Assembly: GCA_025922795.1 (NCBI GenBank)
Contig: JAICHC010000242.1
Location: 1-5,400, forward strand
Direction: 5' to 3'
DNA length: 5,400 bases
Origin: Candidatus Binatia bacterium
Lineage (GTDB): Bacteria; Desulfobacterota_B; Binatia; UBA9968
Shown here: piece by piece, positions 1-5,400 of the stretch
Layout of the letters: the number at the start of each line of letters is the position of its first letter
Numbering within the stretch: position 1 is the stretch's first letter
The notes under the pieces: generated by a model
What the model was told of the DNA's origin: nothing
What the model saw: only the letters and a program-made list of their open reading frames with translations
The model's database searches: none
Translations under genes and position numbers: made by a program

Positions 1-1246
1 CGCAGTGCGGGCAGGGTCGCAACAGCTGGTTCTCTAAACTTTCCCGCGTGCGTTGGCGGGTCATTTCAACCAGACCCAGCTCGGAAATCTTCAGGATGTT
101 GGTGCGCGCTTTATCTTTCTTGAGTGCTTCTTTGAGCGCCTCATAGACTTTTTTCCGATTGCTTTCCTTTTCCATGTCGATGAAATCGATAATGATGATG
201 CCGCCGACGTTTCTCAGACGCAGTTGCCGTACGACTTCCTGGGTCGCTTCCAGGTTGGTCTTGAGGATCGTCTCCTCTTGATTGCGCTTGCCGACGAAGC
301 GCCCAGTGTTGACGTCTACGGCGGTGAGCGCTTCGGTACGTTCGATGATGATGTAACCGCCCGAGCGCAGCCACACGCGACGTTCCAAGGCTTTGGCAAC
401 CTTTTCCTCGATGCCTTGCTGCTCGAAGAGTGGCTCCGTGCCCGTGTAAGTGACGATTTTGGATCTGAGACGCGGCATAAAGTGGCGCACGAAATCGACC
501 ACGCGGCGCTGGTCCTTGGGGGAATCGATAACCACCTGTTCGGTATCGTTAGAGAAGAAATCCCGTATCGCGCGTGTGATAAGATCGAGATCCTGATGGA
601 TCAGGGCCGGCGCGGCGGCGCCCTGAGCCTTTTTTTGAATCCCTTTCCACAACCGGGTAAGAAAAGCGAGATCCCGCTGAATCTCCCGCTTGCTGCGTCC
701 TTCGCATGCGGTGCGCAAAATGAACCCGCCGTTTTCAGTCCCAAGCGATTGGGCGATCTCTTTCAACCGCTTCCGTTCCTCCTCGCTCTCGATGCGGCGC
801 GAAATACCGATGTGTTTGGTATCCGGCATAAAAACCATATAGCGCCCCGGCAGCGACACGTGGGACGTAACTCTCGCGCCTTTCGTACCAAGCGGGTCCT
901 TGGCGACCTGAACCAGAATTTCTTCGCCGCGCGAAATCTGCTTCTCCAGCGGCAGGCGGCGCGATGGTTGCGGTTTCGGAGCTTCGGCGAACTCTACTTC
1001 GTCCCCTGATACAACCGGTTCACTGGAAAAATCCGAGGCATGAAGAAACCCGGCCTTTTCCATGCCAATGTCGACAAACGCCGCCTGCATACCGGGCAGC
1101 ACTCGGGCCACCTTGCCTTTGTAAATGTTTCCCGCGACGCCCATTTCTTCTTTTCTCTCGATCAAAAACTCGGCCAGCAGGCCGTCTTCCACAATCGCTA
1201 TGCGGCTTTCTTGGGGCGTCGAGCTTATGTAGATCTCTTGCTTCAT
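1..1246 (-). CDS. rng: Ribonuclease G/E family endoribonuclease (RNase G type), 3' part cut by window edge
   Basis: This is a single-strand-specific endoribonuclease, cytoplasmic, whose family matures the 5' end of 16S rRNA and starts mRNA decay. Reading leftward from ATG at 1246-1244 gives 415 uninterrupted codons. The N-terminus aligns with E. coli RNase G in my memory, which supports this start. An S1 RNA-binding domain spans about residues 38-125 (GNIYKGKVARVLPGMQAAFVDIG). R178-T179 in ILRTACEG correspond to the 5'-monophosphate sensor. The DNase I-like catalytic core contains AVDVNTG (D311, N313) and IIIIDFIDM (D354), equivalent to the metal-binding D303, N305 and D346 of RNase E. RTRESLENQLLRPCPHC ends with C412 and C415, the Zn-link cysteines. 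The missing C-terminus would be about 75-100 residues for RNase G, or longer if this is an RNase E. Similarity around the Zn-link favours RNase G. The gene diverges from the HNH gene and has its own likely promoter. No clear Shine-Dalgarno precedes the start. Confidence 0.96.
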   Translation of the reverse strand, partial: MKQEIYISSTPQESRIAIVEDGLLAEFLIERKEEMGVAGNIYKGKVARVLPGMQAAFVDIGMEKAGFLHASDFSSEPVVSGDEVEFAEAPKPQPSRRLPLEKQISRGEEILVQVAKDPLGTKGARVTSHVSLPGRYMVFMPDTKHIGISRRIESEEERKRLKEIAQSLGTENGGFILRTACEGRSKREIQRDLAFLTRLWKGIQKKAQGAAAPALIHQDLDLITRAIRDFFSNDTEQVVIDSPKDQRRVVDFVRHFMPRLRSKIVTYTGTEPLFEQQGIEEKVAKALERRVWLRSGGYIIIERTEALTAVDVNTGRFVGKRNQEETILKTNLEATQEVVRQLRLRNVGGIIIIDFIDMEKESNRKKVYEALKEALKKDKARTNILKISELGLVEMTRQRTRESLENQLLRPCPHC

Positions 1247-1332
1247 ACAAGGTACGGCTGGGCGGGGAGATGTGAGAAGGAGCAACCGGAGACGCGGTGA
1301 CTCCGCAAATTCGCTTACGAAATTTAGCTGTG

Positions 1333-1361
1333 TTTATAGTGGAATTTAACCGCGACTTCAA
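1333..1361 (-). promoter_or_regulatory. Predicted sigma70-type promoter for the rng-like gene
   Basis: On the minus strand, TTGAAG (1361-1356, 4/6 match to TTGACA) is followed by a 17-bp spacer and TATAAA (1338-1333, 5/6 match to TATAAT). Transcription would start near 1326, giving a leader of roughly 80 nt before the ATG at 1246. The position in a divergent intergenic region and the ideal spacing support it. It is a pattern call by eye. Confidence 0.6.
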
Positions 1362-1389
1362 GTTACACGCCGTTCGCCAAGGGAATGAA

Positions 1390-1418
1390 TTGACAACGGC
1401 GCCTTTGCCCGATATTTT
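1390..1418 (+). promoter_or_regulatory. Predicted sigma70-type promoter for the HNH gene
   Basis: A perfect TTGACA (1390-1395) is followed by a 17-bp spacer and TATTTT (1413-1418, 4/6 match to TATAAT). Transcription would start near 1425, about 46 nt before the ATG at 1471. This location argues against the longer in-frame reading of the HNH gene that could begin at 1297, because that start would lie upstream of the transcript. The -35 box lies 28 bp from the -35 box of the opposite-strand promoter. Confidence 0.6.
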
Positions 1419-1460
1419 GGCACGAGTAACAAGGGCTTACGTCGACTCCGTATACAGACG

Positions 1461-1467
1461 AAAGAGG
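1461..1467 (+). promoter_or_regulatory. Ribosome binding site that decides the HNH gene start
   Basis: AAAGAGG is a partial Shine-Dalgarno match, ending 3 nt before the ATG at 1471. The spacing is shorter than usual. Still, it is the only purine-rich site near a start codon in this frame, and the conserved family N-terminus begins about 12 residues later. The in-frame GTG at 1489 has no such site. Confidence 0.5.
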
Positions 1468-1470
1468 CTT

Positions 1471-2103
1471 ATGAGTTACCCGGCCACTGTGCCAACGTAC
1501 GGTATTCTCAATACCAAAGTCCTGATTCTTAATCGATCCTATCTGCCGATTCATGTGACCTCGGTGCGAAGAGCCTTTGTGCTGCTCTACCAGGGCATTG
1601 CCAAGGCTGTCAACGAGCAGTACCAGACCTTCGATTTTGCCAGCTGGAGCGATCTTTCCATCTCCATGCACGACGAGACCATAGGCCTGGTCAACCGGGT
1701 GATCCGCGTTCCCCGAGTGATTTTGCTGGTAAGCTACGACCGCGTTCCCAAGCGCCAGGTACGTTTTAGCCGTTATAACATTTACGCGCGCGACAAGTGC
1801 GTCTGTCAATATTGCGGCCGGCGCTTGCCGCGTCAAGAACTGAATCTCGACCACGTCATTCCCCGCTCCCAGGGTGGCTCATCGATCTGGGAAAACGTCG
1901 TCTGTTCCTGTCACGAATGCAACCGCCGCAAGGGTGGCCGAACGCCGCAACAAGCGAATATGCCGCTGATAAGGAAGCCGTTAAAGCCGCAATGGACCCC
2001 CTTCATGCAGGAAACTTTTAGTATGTCGCGTTACAAGGAATGGTCGCCGTTTCTAAACACCGTCGATGTTTCTTACTGGAACACCGAACTACTCGAAATG
2101 TAG
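1471..2103 (+). CDS. HNH endonuclease-family protein, 210 aa
   Basis: This is a predicted metal-dependent HNH-fold nuclease; its substrate and cellular role are not known to me. The N-terminal half (about residues 15-100) carries the family block NTKVLILNRSYLPIHVTSVR, then an RRAF..LLYQG motif, a segment of no recognised fold. The HNH domain occupies about residues 105-158. It has zinc-ligand pairs C112-x2-C115 and C147-x2-C150, and the catalytic-type motif LDHVIPRSQGG with D127 and H128. It also has N142 in WENVVCSC and N151 just before RRKGG. All expected ββα-metal residues are present, so the protein is likely active. I see no signal peptide, membrane span or DNA-modification partner. It is transcribed divergently from the rng-like gene and lies 262 bp before smc. 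The frame stays open upstream to 1297, but that stretch holds both promoters. It could act in repair, defence or RNA/DNA processing; none of these is supported over the others. Confidence 0.9.
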   Translation: MSYPATVPTYGILNTKVLILNRSYLPIHVTSVRRAFVLLYQGIAKAVNEQYQTFDFASWSDLSISMHDETIGLVNRVIRVPRVILLVSYDRVPKRQVRFSRYNIYARDKCVCQYCGRRLPRQELNLDHVIPRSQGGSSIWENVVCSCHECNRRKGGRTPQQANMPLIRKPLKPQWTPFMQETFSMSRYKEWSPFLNTVDVSYWNTELLEM

Positions 2104-2122
2104 TTTTATATCGGGCACCACT

Positions 2123-2137
2123 AGCCGCAATGCGGCT
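2123..2137. repeat. Short palindrome just downstream of the HNH stop codon
   Basis: AGCCGCA (2123-2129) and TGCGGCT (2131-2137) are exact reverse complements around one base. As RNA this gives a 6-bp G+C-rich stem with a 3-nt loop, 20 nt after the stop codon. The following bases (CTCTTAATT) are only modestly T-rich, so it may protect the mRNA 3' end or act as a weak terminator. Confidence 0.4.
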
Positions 2138-2192
2138 CTCTTAATTGCAGCCCGCCGACCTGCCCAACCTTCCATTAGCGCACAGCTTACAC

Positions 2193-2228
2193 TGTGCAGA
2201 AGCTGCGACCAAACTGCGCACAATTTTT
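2193..2228 (+). terminator. Possible rho-independent terminator after the HNH gene
   Basis: TGTGCAG (2193-2199) can pair with CTGCGCACA (2214-2222) as a 7-bp stem with a 2-nt bulge and a 14-nt loop. It is followed at once by A and five T's (2223-2228). The stem is short and bulged, so termination would be weak. An upstream segment, GCACAG at 2180-2185, can instead pair with CTGTGC at 2192-2197 and would break this hairpin. It lies about 90 nt after the HNH stop and 140 nt before smc. Confidence 0.3.
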
Positions 2229-2280
2229 CTATATCTTGCGGTAATTTATCAACCGATCCACCGCATATTGGGTTTTTCTC

Positions 2281-2310
2281 TTGACAGCCTCCTCCTGGCT
2301 GTGGAATATT
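2281..2310 (+). promoter_or_regulatory. Candidate smc promoter with a dyad across the spacer
   Basis: A perfect TTGACA (2281-2286) is followed after 18 bp by AATATT (2305-2310, 4/6 match to TATAAT), which would start transcription near 2317. The -10 match is weak. The arms ACAGCC (2284-2289) and GGCTGT (2297-2302) form an exact inverted repeat, with the left arm overlapping the -35 box and the right arm in the spacer. This could be an operator or chance. A better -10-like box, TTTAAT at 2321-2326, has no partner -35 at normal spacing. Confidence 0.35.
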
Positions 2311-2320
2311 GCCGCTAAGC

Positions 2321-2345
2321 TTTAATGGCTAAACCTGCCATTAAA
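2321..2345. repeat. Perfect 9-bp inverted repeat in the smc leader
   Basis: TTTAATGGC (2321-2329) and GCCATTAAA (2337-2345) are exact reverse complements separated by 7 bp. The repeat ends 20 bp before the smc ATG. It could be a protein-binding operator near the transcription start, or an RNA hairpin just upstream of the ribosome-binding region. There is no T-tract after it, so it is not a terminator in the smc direction. Confidence 0.55.
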
Positions 2346-2365
2346 TTCCCTCGATAGATGAGACC

Positions 2366-5300
2366 ATGCGTTTAAAACGCTTTGAAATGATTGGCTTTAA
2401 GTCGTTCGCACAACGTACCGTCGTGGAGCTGAACCCTGGCATTACGGCGGTCGTCGGCCCGAACGGTTGCGGTAAGTCCAACATCGTTGATGCCTTGCGT
2501 TGGGCCATGGGCGAGCAGAGCGCTCGTCATCTACGCGGCCACCAGATGGAAGATGTGGTGTTTAACGGCAGTGACAGCCTGCCCGCTACCGGCATGGCCG
2601 AAGTTTCTATTATTTTCGACAATGACGACGGGCGCGGTCCAGCGGAATACGGCAATTTCAGTGAGATTATGGTGACGCGCCGGTTGTTCCGCTCCGGCGA
2701 ATCGGAATACGCCATCAACAAAGTCAACTGCCGATTGAAAGATGTGGTCGAGCTGTTTTTAGGCACCGGCGTCGGCAGCAAAGCCTATTCGATCGTCGAG
2801 CAGGGTAAAGTCGATGAGCTGGTCAATTCGAAGCCGGAAGAGCGGCGCGGCTTGATCGAAGAAGCTGCCGGCACGAGCAAGTACAAGAGCCGCAAGCTCG
2901 TCGCTGAGAAAAAACTCGAGCGCACCCAGCAAAATCTTCTCCGGATGAATGATATCGTCCGCGAGATCGAGCGGCAAATCCGCACTATGGAATTGCAGGC
3001 GAGAAAAGCCGAGCGATACCGCGCGGTCAAAGCCGAGCTCAAAGAAAAAGAGCTCGCGTTCGCCTTTTTGCAGCGCGAAGCTTTCAATCAGGAAATCACG
3101 CGGCAAGAAAGCCAGCTCGCCGGCGTCGAAAATCGCCTGGCTGAACACCTCGCCGCACTGCACGGCAAAGAAGCGGAAGGTGAAGCACTCCAGCTGTCGC
3201 TGATGGAAACCGATCGCGAAATCGGCGTGCAGCAAGAGAGCGTCTATCAGCGCCGCGCGGCGATTCAGGGCGCCGAGCAAAAGTGCGAATTTTATCACAG
3301 GGACTTAACCCAACTCGCTCAAAACGAAGCTGAAACCCGCGTCTCCCTCGGACAGCTCGAAGACCGGGCCAAACTTCTCACCCGGGAAATTGACGAGCTT
3401 AACGACGCCAAGGAGAGCGTCATTCAGCTTTCGCTGTTTGAACAAACATTCCTGCGCGAAAAAGAAAATGAGCTGGAAAATCTTCAGGCGCGAATGCGCG
3501 CCCTGCACGCCGAGTTGGATCAGGAAAAGACGGCGCTGATCGATATCGCCAACCACATTGCCAATCTAAAAAACCAGACACTTGCCCAACAACGGCGGCA
3601 CGAAGAAGTCACGCAGGCGCTTGCGCGCACCCGGGCCGAGGTCGAGCAAACTTCGGCGGCGCTGGCGGACTGTGAAGCGAAGCGGAGCGAGAGTGCGCGT
3701 TCCTTGACAATCTGCGTCGATGAGGTCCGTGAACGCATGATCGAAGCCGCCGCGGTAATCGCGGCCGCACAAGGCTTGACCAGAAACCGCCAGGAGCAGG
3801 AAAACAAGATCTTGTCGCTCAAAGAGCAGATTCAGGAGAACCGCTCGCGCTTGAGCTCCTTCGAGGAGCTGCAAAAAAACTACGAAGGCTATCAGGAAGG
3901 CGTGCGCGCGATCATGCTCAAAAAGCAGCAGTCGGCGCCGAACGGCATCTATGGCTTGGTGGCCGAAGTGATCGAAGCGCCGGAAAACTATGAAAAGGCG
4001 CTGACCGCCGTGCTCGGCGATCGTTTGCAATACGTTATCGTCAAGAGTCACCAAGAAGGACTCGAAGCGATCGAATACTTGAAAGAGCAGGCTTCAGGTC
4101 GCGGCAGTTTCATTCCCATGGAGATGTCGCGCAAACCGCGTCAGGATTTGCCGCTCGGCGAAGCCGAAGTGGTCGCGCCGTTAATGGAAATGATTTCGGT
4201 TAAGCCCGGTTATCGCGAAGTTGCCGAATACCTGCTTTCCGACGTCGTGGTGGTGCAAAACCTCGAAGCCGGCTTGGCCCTTTGGAACCGCAACGGCTAT
4301 CACAGCACGCTGGTAACTCCCGACGGCGAGGTGATCGACCCGATCGGGACCGTGACGGGGGGTAGCGGCGCGCCCCTGGAAAGGAGTTTTCTGACCCAGC
4401 GCCGACGCATTCGCGAGATCGCCGAGGCTATTTCGGAGCGCGAAGCAGAGCTTTGCTGCGAAGAGCGCGAAGGCGAAACTCTCAAGCGAGAGCTCGATCA
4501 AGCCGAGACCAAGAAGACGCTCCTCGGCGCTGAGATCCACCGCCTCGAACTCGAGCGAGTACGACTGGAGCACGAAAATCGTACGGCCACCCAGGAGCAT
4601 GAGCGCTTAACCCAAGCGCTAGGGGCGCTGTCGCAAGAACAAGGCGAACTGAACCGTACGGTTCAGCTTATCGCCGATGAAATCGAACGGTGCGACCGTG
4701 AAGCCCAAGCGCGCGCCAGAGAAAAAACGTTAGGCGAACAAGCGCTGGGGCAAAAACAAACGGAGTTCGCCGAGTTCGGCCGGGCGCTCGAAACGGCCGA
4801 GGCGGCCGTAACACAGTCGCGTATTCGCAATGCGGCGCTGGGCGAAAAGCGGGACAACACCCACGTCAATTTGACCAATCGTGTAAAGCTGCAACAAGAA
4901 ACCGGGCAGGAAATCGCTGGGCGCGAGGCCCAGATCGCTGATTTTCAGCGACGCCGCCTCGAACTTGAGCAGGCGCTCGTCGAGATCGACGAGTCGCTCC
5001 GCCACGACCGCGGCGAGCTGCAGCAACTTGAAGAACGGCTGCAGGCCGAGCGCCAAAAATACCGTGAAATCTCCATGCGTGTCGCTGAGATCGGCGAGAC
5101 AGTCAAGGAACTCCGATCGCTGACCGATGCCTGTCAACAGGAAAAGACGCGCATTCAGTTGGCGCTCGCCGAGCAACGACTCGAGATCCAACATCTCGCG
5201 GCAAACCTGCGCGAGAAATATGACACACCTATCGATTCGCTAGCACCGACGTTTTCCGAGAACCCATCGCAAGCGGAATTGACCGCGGAGATCGACGAAT

Positions 5301-5400
5301 TGCGCGGCCGCTTGGAACGCATGGGCGAGGTCAACCTGGCCGCGATTGGCGAGTATGAAGAGCTGACGGAGCGGTTTCGCTTCATGAGCCAGCAGAAAGA
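2366..5400 (+). CDS. smc: Chromosome segregation protein SMC, C-terminal head cut by window edge
   Basis: This is the ATPase core of the bacterial condensin that, with ScpA and ScpB, loads on and compacts DNA near the origin. I read 1011 codons with no stop. The N-terminal head (about 1-165) has Walker A GPNGCGKS at 31-38 with K37, the arginine finger R57 in HLRGHQMEDVVF, and the Q-loop Q146 in VEQGKVDEL. It ends in LIEEAAG (E165-G169). A coiled coil of about 335 residues, rich in E, R, Q and L, leads to the hinge at about 505-668. The hinge begins NYEGYQEGV and NGIYGLV (526-532) and ends GTVTGGSG. A second coil (about 680-985) runs to GRLERMGEVNLAAIGEYEEL, the usual entry to the C-terminal head. 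The signature motif and Walker B, roughly the last 170-180 residues, lie outside. The start aligns residue-for-residue with B. subtilis SMC (K37 and R57 numbering). Only a weak ribosome-binding site (GATGAG) precedes it. Confidence 0.97.
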   Translation, partial: MRLKRFEMIGFKSFAQRTVVELNPGITAVVGPNGCGKSNIVDALRWAMGEQSARHLRGHQMEDVVFNGSDSLPATGMAEVSIIFDNDDGRGPAEYGNFSEIMVTRRLFRSGESEYAINKVNCRLKDVVELFLGTGVGSKAYSIVEQGKVDELVNSKPEERRGLIEEAAGTSKYKSRKLVAEKKLERTQQNLLRMNDIVREIERQIRTMELQARKAERYRAVKAELKEKELAFAFLQREAFNQEITRQESQLAGVENRLAEHLAALHGKEAEGEALQLSLMETDREIGVQQESVYQRRAAIQGAEQKCEFYHRDLTQLAQNEAETRVSLGQLEDRAKLLTREIDELNDAKESVIQLSLFEQTFLREKENELENLQARMRALHAELDQEKTALIDIANHIANLKNQTLAQQRRHEEVTQALARTRAEVEQTSAALADCEAKRSESARSLTICVDEVRERMIEAAAVIAAAQGLTRNRQEQENKILSLKEQIQENRSRLSSFEELQKNYEGYQEGVRAIMLKKQQSAPNGIYGLVAEVIEAPENYEKALTAVLGDRLQYVIVKSHQEGLEAIEYLKEQASGRGSFIPMEMSRKPRQDLPLGEAEVVAPLMEMISVKPGYREVAEYLLSDVVVVQNLEAGLALWNRNGYHSTLVTPDGEVIDPIGTVTGGSGAPLERSFLTQRRRIREIAEAISEREAELCCEEREGETLKRELDQAETKKTLLGAEIHRLELERVRLEHENRTATQEHERLTQALGALSQEQGELNRTVQLIADEIERCDREAQARAREKTLGEQALGQKQTEFAEFGRALETAEAAVTQSRIRNAALGEKRDNTHVNLTNRVKLQQETGQEIAGREAQIADFQRRRLELEQALVEIDESLRHDRGELQQLEERLQAERQKYREISMRVAEIGETVKELRSLTDACQQEKTRIQLALAEQRLEIQHLAANLREKYDTPIDSLAPTFSENPSQAELTAEIDELRGRLERMGEVNLAAIGEYEELTERFRFMSQQK

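Noticed and set aside
53..1009. A 318-codon plus-strand open frame opposite the rng-like gene.
   Set aside because: It is the antisense shadow of a clearly conserved RNase G/E coding sequence. The translation has no recognisable family pattern, and no promoter or ribosome-binding site was seen.
1297..1470. An N-terminal 58-codon extension of the HNH protein from the in-frame ATG at 1297.
   Set aside because: This stretch contains both predicted promoters, the extra residues do not resemble the family, and AAAGAGG sits before the ATG at 1471.
1363..1854. A 163-codon minus-strand open frame across the HNH gene and the divergent spacer.
   Set aside because: It overlaps the well-supported HNH coding sequence and has no family pattern of its own.
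2237..2265. TGCGGT/ACCGCA inverted repeat followed by GGGTTTTTCTC as a second terminator.
   Set aside because: The 17-nt loop and 7-nt gap before the T-tract are poor for an intrinsic terminator; the match may be chance.
2066..2284. A 72-codon plus-strand frame spanning the HNH stop and the spacer before smc.
   Set aside because: It begins inside the HNH gene in another frame, has no ribosome-binding site, and its composition looks like non-coding sequence.
2358..2375. A five-codon upstream frame (ATG at 2358) overlapping the smc start.
   Set aside because: It is too short to distinguish from chance and has no ribosome-binding site; translational coupling cannot be argued from it.
2759..3298. 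A 179-codon minus-strand open frame inside smc, and similar antisense frames at 3566-4054, 4181-4600 and 4730-5194.
   Set aside because: They lie fully opposite conserved SMC sequence. Their F/L/A-rich translations are what the complement of E/R/K/Q-rich coiled-coil codons gives.

Overview
The window reads as ordinary chromosomal housekeeping DNA from a Gram-negative-type bacterium. It holds three intact reading frames, two of which run off the window edges. On the minus strand, from 1246 leftward, is the N-terminal ~415 codons of a ribonuclease G/E family enzyme. On the plus strand are a complete 210-residue HNH endonuclease-family protein (1471-2103) and the first ~1011 codons of the chromosome-segregation ATPase SMC (2366 to the right edge). 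The RNase matches the RNase G (CafA) type. The SMC has the proteobacterial-looking Walker A variant with Cys in place of the usual Ser. From memory of the families, the HNH protein resembles versions seen in deltaproteobacteria and related uncultured phyla (Desulfobacterota, Binatota or Methylomirabilota type). That placement is a guess and cannot be settled from this sequence.

Layout: the rng-like gene and the HNH gene diverge from a 224-bp spacer (1247-1470). The spacer carries two good back-to-back sigma70-like promoters, each with exactly 17 bp between hexamers. The HNH and smc genes are co-directional but separated by 262 bp (2104-2365). This second spacer has no coding content. It is rich in inverted repeats: a 15-nt palindrome just after the HNH stop, a pair of mutually exclusive hairpins ending in a T-tract, a perfect TTGACA box embedded in a small dyad, and a perfect 9-bp inverted repeat ending 20 bp before the smc start. 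It most likely holds the HNH terminator and the smc promoter and leader.

Functionally, RNase G acts in rRNA 5' maturation and mRNA decay, and SMC acts with ScpA/ScpB in chromosome compaction and segregation. The HNH protein belongs to a widespread single-domain family whose cellular role I cannot name. There is no sign of a mobile element, a phage, a CRISPR array or a tRNA/rRNA gene. I do not see an obvious new multi-gene system here. The points most worth a second look are the HNH family's conserved N-terminal module and the structured smc leader.
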